Shown here one piece after another: positions 6,897 through 17,976 of a stretch of 64,000 nt of DNA. This stretch comes from Desulfofundulus luciae. Lineage in GTDB: Bacteria; Bacillota; Desulfotomaculia; Desulfotomaculales; Desulfovirgulaceae. The stretch is from contig NZ_JAUSUX010000011.1 of NCBI RefSeq assembly GCF_030813795.1, forward strand, positions 41,384 through 105,383, in the 5' to 3' direction. A program made the position numbers and the translations under genes. Under the pieces are notes generated by a model. That model was not told the DNA's origin, ran no database searches, and saw only the letters and a program-made list of their open reading frames with translations. The stretch's first letter is position 1, and every line of letters begins with the position of its first letter.

Positions 6897-8768
6897 ATGG
6901 GTTTAAAAATCACCGATACTACCCTGCGCGATGGCCACCAGAGCCTCTGGGCCACCCGCATGCGTACTCAAGATATGCTGCCCATCCTGGAAAAACTGGA
7001 TGCGGTAGGCTATCATTCCCTGGAAGTGTGGGGCGGGGCCACTTTTGACGTTTGCATGCGTTATTTGAACGAAGATCCCTGGGAACGTTTGCGGACTTTA
7101 AAAAAGCACATTAAGCGCACGCCCTTGCAGATGCTTTTGCGTGGTCAGTCCCTGGTTGGCTACCAGCATTATCCCGATGATGTGGTCGAGGCCTTTATTA
7201 ATAAGATGGTGGAGAACGGCATAGATATTATCCGCATCTTTGACGCCTTGAACGACCTGCGCAACTTTGAAGCACCCATGCGGGTGGCTTCAAAGACGGG
7301 GGCACACATCCAGGCGGCGGTGGTTTATACCATCAGCCCGGTACACACCACCGAGCACTATGTGGAAACGGCGGTCAGCCTGGCCCAGATGGGAGCTCAT
7401 TCCATCTGCATTAAAGATATGGCCGGGCTGCTCACCCCTTACAAAGCTTACGAACTGGTAAAACTGATTAAGGAACGGGTCGGTCTGCCCGTACAGCTTC
7501 ACAGCCACTACATTGGCGGCCTGGCCCTGGGGGCCTATCTCAAGGCGGCCGAGGCGGGTGTGGATGTGGTGGATACTGCTTCGGTGCCCCTGGCCTTTGG
7601 TTCTTCCCAGCCCCCGGTGGAAACCGTGGTCCGTGCCCTGCAGGGCACGCCCTACGATACCGGGCTGGAACTGGGCCTGCTGTTTGAAATTGCCGCTTAC
7701 TTTGAAGACCTGCGCAAGTCCCTGGGTTACGAGCGTGGGGTCACCCGTATCAACGACATGCGGGTCTTTGAACACCAGGTGCCCGGGGGGATGATTTCCA
7801 ACCTGGTTACCCAGCTGGAAGAACAAAAGGCCCTGCATCGCCTGCCCGAGGTGCTGGCGGAAATTCCCCGGGTGCGGGCGGAACTGGGTTACCCTCCCCT
7901 GGTCACTCCCACCAGCCAGATCGTGGGCACCCAGGCCGTTTTGAACGTTCTCGCCGGAGAACGCTACAAGCTTATCCCCGGTGAGGTGCGGGCCTACGTT
8001 GAAGGGCTCTACGGCAGGCCGCCGGCCCCCATAGATCCGGATGTGGCCCGAAAGATTTTGGGGGACAAAGAACCCATTACCTGCCGTCCCGCCGATTTAC
8101 TGGAACCCAAAATGGATAAAATAAGAGAAGAGATCAAACACCTGGCGAAGTCGGAAGAAGATTTCATTTCCTACGCCCTGTTTCCCCAGGTGGCGAAGCG
8201 ATTCTTTGAAAACCGCAGCCGGCCGGGTCAACAGCCCGTGGATTCTGCCGCACCCTTGCGGCCGGGAACACGGGGGCAAGAGGCCGGCCGTAAGGAGGAA
8301 GGGAGCATGAACTTAGAGGAAATCAAGGAGTTAATTAAACTAATTGACCAGACGGCCATTGCCGAGTTATCCCTGGAGAGTGCGGGGGTGAAGGTGGCCA
8401 TAAGGAAGGCCGGCGCACAAGGAACAATGCCTGCACCTGCGGGTGATGACTCCCCGGGGCCGCCGCCGGCCCGGGAAACGGCTGCCCCGCCGGCACCGGC
8501 CCCGAAAAAAAACGTTGATCCTACGGGCCTTGCCGTGATCAGGGCTCCCATGGTAGGCACCTTTTACCGCGCCCCGGCACCCGATGCCCCGCCCTTTGTC
8601 CAGGTGGGGGATGTGGTGGAGAAGGGTCAGACGCTGTGTATTATTGAGGCCATGAAGCTGATGAACGAAATTGAATCCGAGGTGGCCGGTGAGATTGTAG
8701 ACATCCTGGTGGAAAACGGCCAGCCCGTGGAGTACGGGCAGGAGCTGTTTTTGATCCGGGAAAAATAG
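6897..8768 (+). CDS. Pyruvate/oxaloacetate carboxyltransferase fused to biotin carboxyl carrier protein
   Basis: A 623-residue fusion starting at ATG 6897 behind GGGGGAGG. Residues 1-~450 are a PycB/OadA carboxyltransferase ([29 protein letters not shown], the metal-site [22 protein letters not shown]). From about 471 the sequence is a complete AccB: the [15 protein letters not shown]-terminus, an Ala/Pro-rich linker, and a biotinyl domain with EAMKLMNE, the biotinylated lysine being about K587. accC follows 17 bp later, so the pair can form a biotin-dependent pyruvate carboxylase or oxaloacetate decarboxylase-type enzyme and may also feed acetyl-CoA carboxylase. An internal SD/ATG at the AccB start is listed separately. 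Confidence 0.9.
   Translation: MGLKITDTTLRDGHQSLWATRMRTQDMLPILEKLDAVGYHSLEVWGGATFDVCMRYLNEDPWERLRTLKKHIKRTPLQMLLRGQSLVGYQHYPDDVVEAFINKMVENGIDIIRIFDALNDLRNFEAPMRVASKTGAHIQAAVVYTISPVHTTEHYVETAVSLAQMGAHSICIKDMAGLLTPYKAYELVKLIKERVGLPVQLHSHYIGGLALGAYLKAAEAGVDVVDTASVPLAFGSSQPPVETVVRALQGTPYDTGLELGLLFEIAAYFEDLRKSLGYERGVTRINDMRVFEHQVPGGMISNLVTQLEEQKALHRLPEVLAEIPRVRAELGYPPLVTPTSQIVGTQAVLNVLAGERYKLIPGEVRAYVEGLYGRPPAPIDPDVARKILGDKEPITCRPADLLEPKMDKIREEIKHLAKSEEDFISYALFPQVAKRFFENRSRPGQQPVDSAAPLRPGTRGQEAGRKEEGSMNLEEIKELIKLIDQTAIAELSLESAGVKVAIRKAGAQGTMPAPAGDDSPGPPPARETAAPPAPAPKKNVDPTGLAVIRAPMVGTFYRAPAPDAPPFVQVGDVVEKGQTLCIIEAMKLMNEIESEVAGEIVDILVENGQPVEYGQELFLIREK
8292..8309 (+). promoter_or_regulatory. Internal Shine-Dalgarno and ATG at the AccB portion of the fusion
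   Basis: TAAGGAGG followed 8 bases later by ATG (8307) sits exactly where a free-standing accB would begin. The frame is the same as that of the upstream carboxyltransferase and no stop intervenes. Translation from here would give a free carrier protein of about 153 residues besides the 623-residue fusion. It may be functional or a vestige of two separate genes. Confidence 0.6.
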
Positions 8769-8785
8769 ATGGGCAGGGAGCAGGA

Positions 8786-10132
8786 ATGTTTAAAAAAATA
8801 CTGATTGCAAACCGGGGAGAAATTGCCTTAAGGATCATTCGGGCCTGCCGGGAGATGGGCATTAAAACTGTTCTGGTATATTCCGAAGCCGACAGGGACA
8901 GCCTGCCGGTGCGTATGGCCGATGAGGCCTACTGCATTGGCCCGGCCCCGGCAGCCAGAAGTTACCTCAATATCACCAACATTATCAGTACGGCCATGGT
9001 TTCCGGGGCGGATGCCATCCACCCCGGTTATGGTTTTCTGGCGGAGAACGCCGGGTTTGCGGAAATCTGCGAAAGTTGCGGCCTGACCTTTATCGGCCCC
9101 CCGGCTTCCGCCATGGAAAAAATGGGCGCCAAGGCCGTGGCCCGGGAAACGGTGCTAAAAGCCGGGGTACCGGTGGTACCCGGTTCCTCCGGTGTGCTCC
9201 GGGACGTGCAGGAGGCCCTGGAGGTGGCGGAAGAAATTGGCTACCCCGTGCTGGTTAAAGCTTCTGCCGGCGGCGGGGGCCGGGGCATGCGGGTGGCTCA
9301 GGGCCCCGAGGACCTGATCCGGGCGGTACAGACGGCCCAGGCGGAAGCCCAGGCGGCCTTTGGCAACGCTCAGGTTTATGTGGAGAAATATGTGGACGAA
9401 CCCCGCCATATTGAATTTCAGATCCTGGGCGACAAGCACGGCAATATCGTCCATCTGGGTGAACGGGATTGCTCAATTCAGCGGCGCAATCAAAAGATGA
9501 TCGAGGAATCCCCTTCTACAGCTCTTACCCCGGAATTGCGCCGGGAAATGGGTGAAATGGCGGTAAAGGCCGCCCGGGCCGTGGGTTATTATAACGCCGG
9601 GACCGTGGAATTCCTGCTGGACAAGCACCTGAACTTTTATTTCATTGAAATGAACACCCGCATTCAGGTGGAGCATCCGGTTACCGAAATGGTTACCGGC
9701 ATTGATTTGATCAAAGAACAAATACGCCTGGCGGCTGGAGAACCCCTGGGCTATACCCAGGAAGACATTCAAATCCGGGGCTGGGCCATTGAATGCCGGA
9801 TTAACGCCGAGGATCCCGCCCGCAACTTTGCTCCTTCCCCGGGACTGATTACTGCTTACCTGCCTCCCGGCGGGCCGGGGATCCGCCTGGACAGCGCGGC
9901 CTACCCCGGCTGGAAGGTGCCCCCTCATTACGATTCCATGATCGCCAAGCTGGTTGCCTGGGGCCAGGACCGGGATGAAGCCATTGCCCGGATGCAGCGG
10001 GCACTTGGGGAGTTTATCATTGAGGGGATCAAGACCACCATTCCCTTCCATCAGCGGGTGCTGCATAACGCCTTTTTCCGCCGGGGTGAGATTTACACCA
10101 ACTTCATTCAGCGCCGCATCCTGATGGACTAA
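8786..10132 (+). CDS. accC: Acetyl-CoA carboxylase biotin carboxylase subunit
   Basis: A full-length 448-residue biotin carboxylase. It uses ATP and bicarbonate to carboxylate the biotin on the carrier encoded just upstream. Visible are [18 protein letters not shown], the glycine-rich ATP-grasp loop [21 protein letters not shown], the [18 protein letters not shown] segment and the catalytic [14 protein letters not shown]. It starts at ATG 8786, 17 bp after the fusion gene, so the two are co-transcribed. Confidence 0.95.
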   Translation: MFKKILIANRGEIALRIIRACREMGIKTVLVYSEADRDSLPVRMADEAYCIGPAPAARSYLNITNIISTAMVSGADAIHPGYGFLAENAGFAEICESCGLTFIGPPASAMEKMGAKAVARETVLKAGVPVVPGSSGVLRDVQEALEVAEEIGYPVLVKASAGGGGRGMRVAQGPEDLIRAVQTAQAEAQAAFGNAQVYVEKYVDEPRHIEFQILGDKHGNIVHLGERDCSIQRRNQKMIEESPSTALTPELRREMGEMAVKAARAVGYYNAGTVEFLLDKHLNFYFIEMNTRIQVEHPVTEMVTGIDLIKEQIRLAAGEPLGYTQEDIQIRGWAIECRINAEDPARNFAPSPGLITAYLPPGGPGIRLDSAAYPGWKVPPHYDSMIAKLVAWGQDRDEAIARMQRALGEFIIEGIKTTIPFHQRVLHNAFFRRGEIYTNFIQRRILMD

Positions 10133-10136
10133 TTGG

Positions 10137-10165
10137 TTGCAGATGCCCTATCGTTCTGATATAAT
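10137..10165 (+). promoter_or_regulatory. Sigma-A type promoter of the Asp23 operon
   Basis: TTGCAG (10137-10142) and a perfect TATAAT (10160-10165) are separated by exactly 17 bp, immediately after the accC stop. Transcription would begin near 10172 and serve the Asp23-AmaP-DUF2273-nusB genes. Confidence 0.85.
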
Positions 10166-10211
10166 GGGGGGCGTGGAGGTAAAATATGACAAGCAACGGG
10201 GAGGTTTATTA

Positions 10212-10616
10212 ATGATGGAAAATAAGGAAGTGGTGGTACGGGAAGAGCAGACCAGCCTGGGTTCCATCCGGATTGCCGATGAAGTAGTGCGGGTCATTGC
10301 CGGCCTGGCCGCCACGGAAGTCCCGGGTGTAGCCGGAATGAGCGGCGGGGTGGTAGGCGGCATAGCCGAGATGCTGGGCCGCAAGAATCTGTCCAAAGGT
10401 GTGAAAGTGGAGGTAGGAGAAAAAGAAGCGGCGGTAGACCTGTTTGTCATCGTGGAATACGGCATTCGCATTCCCGATGTGGCGCTTCAAATCCAGGAAA
10501 ATGTAAAAAAAGCCATTGAGTCCATGACCGGCCTTTCGGTGGTCGAAGTTAATGTCAACATCCAGGGGGTAGCCTTCAGCCAGGAGGGTAAAGAGGAAGA
10601 ACACCGGGTCCGTTAA
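10212..10616 (+). CDS. Asp23/Gls24 family envelope stress protein
   Basis: A 134-residue Asp23/Gls24 protein (LGSIRIADEVVRVIAGLAA, EVPGVAGMSGG, the basic KGVKVEVGEKEAAVDLFVIVEYG segment, NVKKAIESMTGLSVVEVNVNIQGV). The start is taken at ATG 10212 (a second ATG follows at 10215), just after GGGGAGG and downstream of the promoter. Upstream in-frame ATGs overlap the promoter and cannot be used from it. Family members are abundant cytoplasmic proteins tethered to the membrane by AmaP, whose gene is next. In clostridia they usually sit beside accC and nusB, as here. Confidence 0.9.
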   Translation: MMENKEVVVREEQTSLGSIRIADEVVRVIAGLAATEVPGVAGMSGGVVGGIAEMLGRKNLSKGVKVEVGEKEAAVDLFVIVEYGIRIPDVALQIQENVKKAIESMTGLSVVEVNVNIQGVAFSQEGKEEEHRVR

Positions 10617-10662
10617 GGTTTAGTGGAAATGGTGAAATATAGGCATAGGGGGTTACATTTTT

Positions 10663-11193
10663 ATGGGACCCTTTGACCGCGGCCTCCTGGTGATCTATAC
10701 TTTTGTCATTACACTGGCTTTGGGCTGGGCTATGGCTGCCGTGACGGGTCTTATTGCGCCTTACCGGGTGTGGGGCGGGCTGAACATGGTCATCGGGCAA
10801 CCGCAGGCCGTCATTGCCCTTCTAGGCCTGTTTATTTTAGGCGGCGCCCGCCTGTTTTGGGTAGGGGTACGCCCACGCCGCCGGCAGGCGGTGGTTCACG
10901 AGGCGGCCCTGGGACAGGTGCGTATTGCCCTTACCGCCATCCAGGACCTGGTGGAAAAGGTGGCTCTGGCGCAAAACGGGGTGCGGGAAGCCGGTGCCAG
11001 GGTCTACCCGGGCAAAGAGGGCATCCGCATTGGTATACGGGTGGCGGTAACCCCGGACATAAACATTCCCGCCGCTGCCGCCATGGTCCAGGAACAGGTG
11101 AAAAATCGGGTGCTGGAGGTTACCGGGGTGACGGTGCAGGACGTTGCCATTACGGTCAAAAGTATTTCCGCCCGTAAACCCCGGGTGGAATAA
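10663..11193 (+). CDS. amaP: Alkaline shock response membrane anchor protein AmaP
   Basis: A 176-residue protein with two N-terminal membrane helices (about 7-30 and 45-66) and a C-terminal domain (ALTAIQDLVEKVA..., VAVTPDINIPAAAAMVQEQVKNRVLEVTGVTVQDVAI) homologous to the Asp23 fold. AmaP anchors Asp23 to the membrane, which fits its place between the Asp23 gene and a DUF2273 gene. Confidence 0.85.
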   Translation: MGPFDRGLLVIYTFVITLALGWAMAAVTGLIAPYRVWGGLNMVIGQPQAVIALLGLFILGGARLFWVGVRPRRRQAVVHEAALGQVRIALTAIQDLVEKVALAQNGVREAGARVYPGKEGIRIGIRVAVTPDINIPAAAAMVQEQVKNRVLEVTGVTVQDVAITVKSISARKPRVE

Positions 11194-11211
11194 ATGGGGT
11201 GTATTCAACCG

Positions 11212-11430
11212 ATGGATGCATATACCCTTGCGGAATTATGGAAGCGGCACCGGGGTAAGATTACCGGTGTCATTTTAGGTCTGGCCTTTGGCTGGTTTGC
11301 CATTATCTATGGGATTCTTAAGGCCCTTTTTGTGGCCGCATGTGTTTTTGCCGGCTACTATGTGGGGAAACGGCTGGATGAGCGGGTGGATTTCCGGGAA
11401 CTGTTTTCCCGGTTGTTCCAGGAGAGATGA
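11212..11430 (+). CDS. DUF2273 small membrane protein
   Basis: A 72-residue protein with two hydrophobic stretches (about 15-33 and 34-52) and the HRGKITGVILGLAFGW signature of DUF2273 proteins that accompany Asp23 and AmaP. ATG 11212 is chosen because it follows GGGGTG by ten bases and leaves the usual short N-terminus. ATG 11194, directly after the amaP stop, would add six residues. Confidence 0.8.
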   Translation: MDAYTLAELWKRHRGKITGVILGLAFGWFAIIYGILKALFVAACVFAGYYVGKRLDERVDFRELFSRLFQER

Positions 11431-11461
11431 AGCATTTTGTTGAAAGCGGGAGGGTCTGGGT

Positions 11462-11956
11462 ATGGGCAGAAGGCAGGCCAGGGAAGCGGCACTGCAGGTT
11501 CTCTACCAGGTAGATGTAGCACGGGTTGATCCCGAAGAAGCCCTCAATCACTTACGGGAAATGGCTTCCCAAAACCCCGGGGACTTTGATGAAAGTGATC
11601 AAGTAAACGAAAAAGATGCGGAAATAGCTTACCTGAGCCCTAAGGACATGCTTTTTGCCCGTGAACTTGTTGCTGGCACCCTGAACCATCTGAAAGCCTT
11701 TGATCAGGTCATTGCCCGTTTAAGCCGGGACTGGCCGCTATACCGTATGGCTGCGGTGGACCGGAATATCATGCGCCTTGCGCTGTTTGAAATTTTCCAC
11801 CGGGAGGACATCCCCAACAGCGTGGCGGTAAATGAGGCGGTGGAACTGGCCAAAACCTTTGGAGGACCGGATTCCAGTCGTTTTATTAACGGTATTCTCG
11901 GCCGGGTGGTAAAGGATCCGTTATCCTATTATCCACCGGAAGGGGAGATGGGGTAG
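11462..11956 (+). CDS. nusB: Transcription antitermination factor NusB
   Basis: A 164-residue NusB, the RNA-binding antitermination factor used in rRNA transcription. Visible are MGRRQAREAALQVLYQVDV, RLSRDWPLYRMAAVDRNIMRLALFEI and NEAVELAKTFGGPDSSRFINGILGR. The only unusual part is an acidic insert around residues 36-60. It is the last gene of the Asp23 group. Confidence 0.95.
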   Translation: MGRRQAREAALQVLYQVDVARVDPEEALNHLREMASQNPGDFDESDQVNEKDAEIAYLSPKDMLFARELVAGTLNHLKAFDQVIARLSRDWPLYRMAAVDRNIMRLALFEIFHREDIPNSVAVNEAVELAKTFGGPDSSRFINGILGRVVKDPLSYYPPEGEMG

Positions 11957-12040
11957 GCCTCCCTTTTCTTTTTGCAGGTTTCGTTCATAAGTTATGCGGG
12001 GCGGCAGGAATTTGCCGGCGTAGCGAGAATAATAAGATAA

Positions 12041-12068
12041 TTGTTTCATAATGTTTTATATTTATAGA
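12041..12068 (+). promoter_or_regulatory. Possible nfn promoter
   Basis: TTGTTT (12041-12046) and TATAGA (12063-12068) at 16-bp spacing lie in an AT-rich region about 30 bp before the SD of nfnA. It is the best candidate in this gap but only moderately close to consensus. Confidence 0.35.
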
Positions 12069-12096
12069 ACATGCTAAGGGAGGGGGAGAATCATTA

Positions 12097-14357
<2,261 letters not shown>

Positions 14358-14513
14358 ATTTTTAGCAAAGATGAACGGACGGCGGCCTTTCCCTCCGGCT
14401 ACGCCATTGCCGCGGGGGACGACCGCCGCCCGAAGGGTTTTTGATAATAATGGTAATTGTCCAACAATAATTAATGAGACAAAAAGTGAGAATAATACGG
14501 AGCTTGTAGTTAG

Positions 14514-15722
14514 ATGCTCAAGTTGCTCACCGTAAGCGAACTTACCGGCCACATCAAAAACCTCCTTGATAATGACCCGCTTTTGCTGAACCTCTGGGTA
14601 AAAGGAGAGATTTCCAACTGTAAACAGGCGGCCAGCGGTCACCTTTACTTTACCCTGAAGGATGAGTTCTGTTCCATTAAGGCGGTAATGTTTCGTTCCC
14701 GGGGGCGCCGCCTCCTTTTTCAACCGGAAGACGGGATGGCTGTGCGTGTGCGGGGCTACGTATCGGTTTATCCCCGGGACGGTACATACCAACTATATGT
14801 AGAAGAGATGGAGCCCGAGGGCACGGGTGCCCTTTATCTGGCCTTTGAACAGTTGAAACAAAAACTGGAAAAAGAGGGCCTGTTTGCACCGCAACATAAA
14901 AAAAAGCTGCCCCTTTTACCCCGCCGCATTGGCATCGTTACTTCGCCCACCGGAGCGGTACTGCGGGATATGGTCAAAATTATCCGGCGGCGCTGGCCGG
15001 GCCTGCAGATCATTTTTGTGCCCGTGTCGGTGCAGGGGGAAAGCGCTCCCCGGGAGGTTACCCGGGCATTGCACTGGCTGAATCGCCTGAAGGCCTGTGA
15101 TGTGATTATTGTAGGCCGTGGAGGCGGGTCACTGGAGGAGCTATGGGCCTTCAACACTGAGATGGTGGCCCGGAGCATTTTTGCTTCCGATATCCCGGTA
15201 ATATCAGCCGTCGGCCATGAAACCGATTTTACCATTGCCGACTGGGTTGCGGATGTACGGGCTCCCACCCCTTCGGCGGCGGCGGAAATGGTGGTCCCGG
15301 TCCGGGAGGAAATGGCCCGCTACCTGGGTCTTCTGGAAGGGCGCCTGTTGCGGGCCATACGGGAAAAATTGCAAACCTGCCGGGCAAGGCTGGATGCCTG
15401 CCGTCAGAGCAGGGTACTCCGTTACCCGGTGGATGTTCTCTGTGGTTTCCGGGGACAAATGGTGGACGATCTATTCCGCCGCTTAAACCGGGCCATGGAG
15501 CAATATCGCCTGCGCCAGCAAAGCCGTCTGGCGTTGCTGTCCGGCCAACTGCAGGCCTTGAGTCCGCTGGCCACCCTTGCCCGGGGGTACAGCATTTGTA
15601 CCCGTTCAGACACAGGTGAGGTGGTGCGGCGGGCCGGGGAGGTTGCACCGGGGGAGAAGGTACAGGTAGAGCTCTATCGCGGCCGTCTATGCTGCCAGGT
15701 GGAGGAATCAATTATAGAGTAA
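14514..15722 (+). CDS. xseA: Exodeoxyribonuclease VII large subunit
   Basis: A 402-residue XseA with the N-terminal OB fold (LTVSELTGHIKNLLD...LWVKGEISN), RIGIVTSPTGAVLRDM, GRGGGSLEELWAFN, and the hallmark VGHETDFTIADWVADVRAPTPSAAAE. It degrades single-stranded DNA with XseB, whose gene lies 3.7 kb downstream, separated by folD, fchA and a radical SAM gene. The stop is followed at once by a degenerate copy of repeat A. Confidence 0.95.
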   Translation: MLKLLTVSELTGHIKNLLDNDPLLLNLWVKGEISNCKQAASGHLYFTLKDEFCSIKAVMFRSRGRRLLFQPEDGMAVRVRGYVSVYPRDGTYQLYVEEMEPEGTGALYLAFEQLKQKLEKEGLFAPQHKKKLPLLPRRIGIVTSPTGAVLRDMVKIIRRRWPGLQIIFVPVSVQGESAPREVTRALHWLNRLKACDVIIVGRGGGSLEELWAFNTEMVARSIFASDIPVISAVGHETDFTIADWVADVRAPTPSAAAEMVVPVREEMARYLGLLEGRLLRAIREKLQTCRARLDACRQSRVLRYPVDVLCGFRGQMVDDLFRRLNRAMEQYRLRQQSRLALLSGQLQALSPLATLARGYSICTRSDTGEVVRRAGEVAPGEKVQVELYRGRLCCQVEESIIE

Positions 15723-15827
15723 GTAAATGTTCGGTAAAACCGCTTTTTTAACTACAGGGGCACGGCGTTGTCCGTAGCGTATGAGTGAGCGGATAACGCC
15801 TGCCTTAGGCGGGTGACTAAACAGACG
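15723..15827. repeat. Element A, degenerate copy after xseA
   Basis: The left end (GTAAATGTTCGGTAAAACCG, 15723-15742) is well conserved. The middle has an imperfect stem GGCGTTGTCCG / CGGATAACGCC. The right end near 15809-15825 (CGGGTGACTAAACAG) is only weakly like the consensus CGGGGTCACTGAACATTTAC. No target-site duplication is visible. Confidence 0.6.
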
Positions 15828-15830
15828 CCC

Positions 15831-16078
15831 ATGATGCTTTCAGCGTCACCAGGAGAAGATGAAAATCGCTGCCGTTTTGCACGTAAGCGAGCGACATTGA
15901 GCCGAGCAGATGCCAAACTTAGCGAGACCGAGGGCGGAGGCGGGGCCGAGGGCATGGATGCCCGAGGCCGGCCCCTGAGGCATGGATGCCGAATGGGCCG
16001 GGAACCCCGCCGAAGTCCGAGGTCGAGCGCTAGTTTGGCCTGCGAGGCGAACGGAGCGAGCGCGTGCAAACGGTAGGC
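15831..16078. repeat. Element B with long inverted arms
   Basis: The first 91 bp (15831-15921) match 28312-28402 nearly base for base and in part 19287-19340. Its left arm from 15868 (CCGTTTTGCACG..., GCCAAACTTAGCG) pairs with a right arm at 16028-16078 (CGCTAGTTTGGC..., CGTGCAAACGG), so the whole 210-bp segment can fold into a long imperfect hairpin with a GGGCATGGATGCCC palindrome inside. It contains no credible gene. Confidence 0.7.
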
Positions 16079-16132
16079 AATTACTTTTTTCAGGGTATTT
16101 AAATAGAGGAAATGTAAAGGGGGAGGCTAAAC

Positions 16133-16984
16133 ATGGCAGCGACACTTATTGATGGGAAAAAGGTGGCGGCGGAGATCCGGGAAGAGGTTAAGGCCGAAGT
16201 GGCCCAGTTGAGGGAACGGGGTATTATCCCCAAGCTGGCCGTGGTCCTGGCCGGTGACGATCCGGCCTCCGTGGTCTATGCCCGGTCCAAGGAGAAATCC
16301 TGTGCCAATGTGGGCATCGAGTTTGAGCTTTTCACCTTGCCCGGCAACGCGCCCGAAGAAGAATTGCTGGCGCTCATCGACCGCTTGAACAGGGACGACA
16401 GCGTACACGGGATTATGATTGAATTGCCCCTGCCCAAACACATGAACAAGCAGCGGGTGCTGGAAGCCGTGTCGCCGAAAAAGGACGTGGATGGCGTCCA
16501 CCCCATCAACCGGGGTTACATTTTAAGCGGCGGGGACGGCCTGTTCCCGGCCACACCCCAGAGCTGCATTGAAATCATGCTCCGTACCGGCATTGAAATC
16601 AAGGGTAAAAATGCCGTGATTGTGGGCCGGGGCGAGACGGTCGGCAAACCCCTCATCTTCATGATGCTCAACCAGAATGCCACCGTTACCGTGTGCCATA
16701 CCAGGACCGCCGATCTGGCCTACCATACCCGCCAGGCCGACATTCTCATTGCCGCCGTCGGCAAACCAAGAATGATCAAGGCCGACATGATCAAACCCGG
16801 AGCAGTGGTGGTGGATGCCGGTATCAACCAGGTGGAGGGCGGCATTTGCGGTGACGTGGACTTTGAAAACGCCAAGGAGGTAGCCGGGGCCATCACCCCT
16901 GTGCCCGGCGGTGTGGGCAGCCTGACCACTGTGCTGATTCAAAAGAACGTGCTCAAAGCCATCAAGCTGCAGGGGAAGATTTGA
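16133..16984 (+). CDS. folD: Bifunctional methylene-THF dehydrogenase / methenyl-THF cyclohydrolase FolD
   Basis: A 283-residue FolD. It interconverts methylene-, methenyl- and formyl-tetrahydrofolate. The catalytic YARSKEKSC is near residue 47, followed by GIMIELPLPKHM, DGVHPINRG, the NADP-binding GRGETVGKP and TPVPGGVGSLTT. ATG 16133 follows GGGGGAGG. fchA follows immediately, consistent with C1 metabolism. Confidence 0.96.
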   Translation: MAATLIDGKKVAAEIREEVKAEVAQLRERGIIPKLAVVLAGDDPASVVYARSKEKSCANVGIEFELFTLPGNAPEEELLALIDRLNRDDSVHGIMIELPLPKHMNKQRVLEAVSPKKDVDGVHPINRGYILSGGDGLFPATPQSCIEIMLRTGIEIKGKNAVIVGRGETVGKPLIFMMLNQNATVTVCHTRTADLAYHTRQADILIAAVGKPRMIKADMIKPGAVVVDAGINQVEGGICGDVDFENAKEVAGAITPVPGGVGSLTTVLIQKNVLKAIKLQGKI

Positions 16985-16998
16985 GGAGGTGTTTTTTG

Positions 16999-17631
16999 GT
17001 GAGCGAGATTTTTGATTTTCCCTTTCGCAGGATACTGGCGGTAGCTGCTTCCGACGCCCCAACTCCCGGTGGGGGCAGCGTTTCCGCCATAGTGGGTGCC
17101 CTGGGGGTGGCCATGACGGCCATGGTCGGCAACCTCACGGTGGGCAAGCCCAAATTTGCCGATGTGGAGCCCCAGGTCAAGGAAATTACCGGCGCGGCTT
17201 ACTTTATCATTAACAAACTGGAAAAGCTGGTGGCGGCCGATATTGCAGCCTTCGGCAAGTTCATGGAAGTCTACCGGATGCCCAAAAACACCGAGGAAGA
17301 AAAGGCCAGGCGGGAAGAACTGATGCAAAAGGCCCTGAAAACGGCCACTGACACTCCCATGGAAGTGGCCCGCACCCTCCTGGAGGCCCTGGAGATTACC
17401 GAAAGGCTGGCTAAGATTGGCAATAAAATGGCCATCAGCGATGCGGGCGTGGCCGCCTACATATGTGAAGCGGCCATCAACGCCGTACTTCTGAGTGCCG
17501 ACATCAACATCCCCATGATTAAAGACCAGGACTATGTCAAGGGCATTCTGGCAGAAAAGGAAAGGATCGTTTCCGAGGCCAAACGGTTAAAGGATGCGGC
17601 TGTGGCCGTGGTCCAGGAAAGAATGAAGTAA
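16999..17631 (+). CDS. fchA: Cyclodeaminase / methenyl-THF cyclohydrolase (FchA family)
   Basis: A 210-residue FTCD_C-domain protein (APTPGGGSVSAIVGALGVAMTAMVGNLT near residue 20, EVARTLLEALEITERLAKIGNKMAISDAGVAAYICEAAINAV). The start is taken at GTG 16999 because AGGAGG at 16984-16989 is correctly spaced for it; the SD overlaps the folD stop. FchA enzymes hydrolyse methenyl-THF or deaminate formimino-THF. Next to folD, a cyclohydrolase role is likely. Confidence 0.88.
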   Translation: MSEIFDFPFRRILAVAASDAPTPGGGSVSAIVGALGVAMTAMVGNLTVGKPKFADVEPQVKEITGAAYFIINKLEKLVAADIAAFGKFMEVYRMPKNTEEEKARREELMQKALKTATDTPMEVARTLLEALEITERLAKIGNKMAISDAGVAAYICEAAINAVLLSADINIPMIKDQDYVKGILAEKERIVSEAKRLKDAAVAVVQERMK

Positions 17632-17719
17632 AGAACCTCCCGATTTCATTTTGACGGGCGGGTCTGCCGGCAGCAGGCGGATCCGCCGGTCGTTTTATAC
17701 ATGGTTTAATTTATTTTAG

Positions 17720-17854
17720 CTAATAAAAAGTCACCTCGTTTAACTTGATCCAGCCCAGCAGGTCCAGCAGATCTACCAGTTGATCAAATAATTGCTTTTG
17801 TTCCTCCAGGGAGAGTTCTTCTATTGCCCGCACCAGTTCCTCTATCCGGGACAT
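17720..17854 (-). CDS. Small hypothetical protein, 44 residues
   Basis: On the minus strand an ATG at 17854, preceded by a G-rich SD-like GGGGGGTG, opens a 44-residue frame rich in Glu, Leu and Gln (IEELVRAIEELSLEEQKQLFDQLVDLLDLLGW) that reads as one amphipathic helix. It lies alone between fchA and the radical SAM gene. I do not recognise a family. The composition and SD favour a real small protein. The rest of 17632-17976 shows nothing else clear. Confidence 0.5.
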   Translation of the reverse strand: MSRIEELVRAIEELSLEEQKQLFDQLVDLLDLLGWIKLNEVTFY

Positions 17855-17976
17855 ATTTTCACCCCCCTGATACATACGATAAGCAATGCCCGCTCCTTTG
17901 TCAAATCATCCACAAACAAAACGGGTATTTGTGCTGCCGGCCATTTGTGGTAAGATAGGGGCCAGGAGGGTCATCA

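Noticed and set aside
12030..12075. Rex-type operator before nfnA
   Set aside because: An AT-rich partial palindrome is present but does not match TTGTGAA-N8-TTCACAA closely enough.
15723..16132. Protein-coding frames of about 90-100 residues in the repeat region
   Set aside because: They follow the inverted-repeat sequence, lack SDs and show no codon bias; the region is better explained by repeats A and B.
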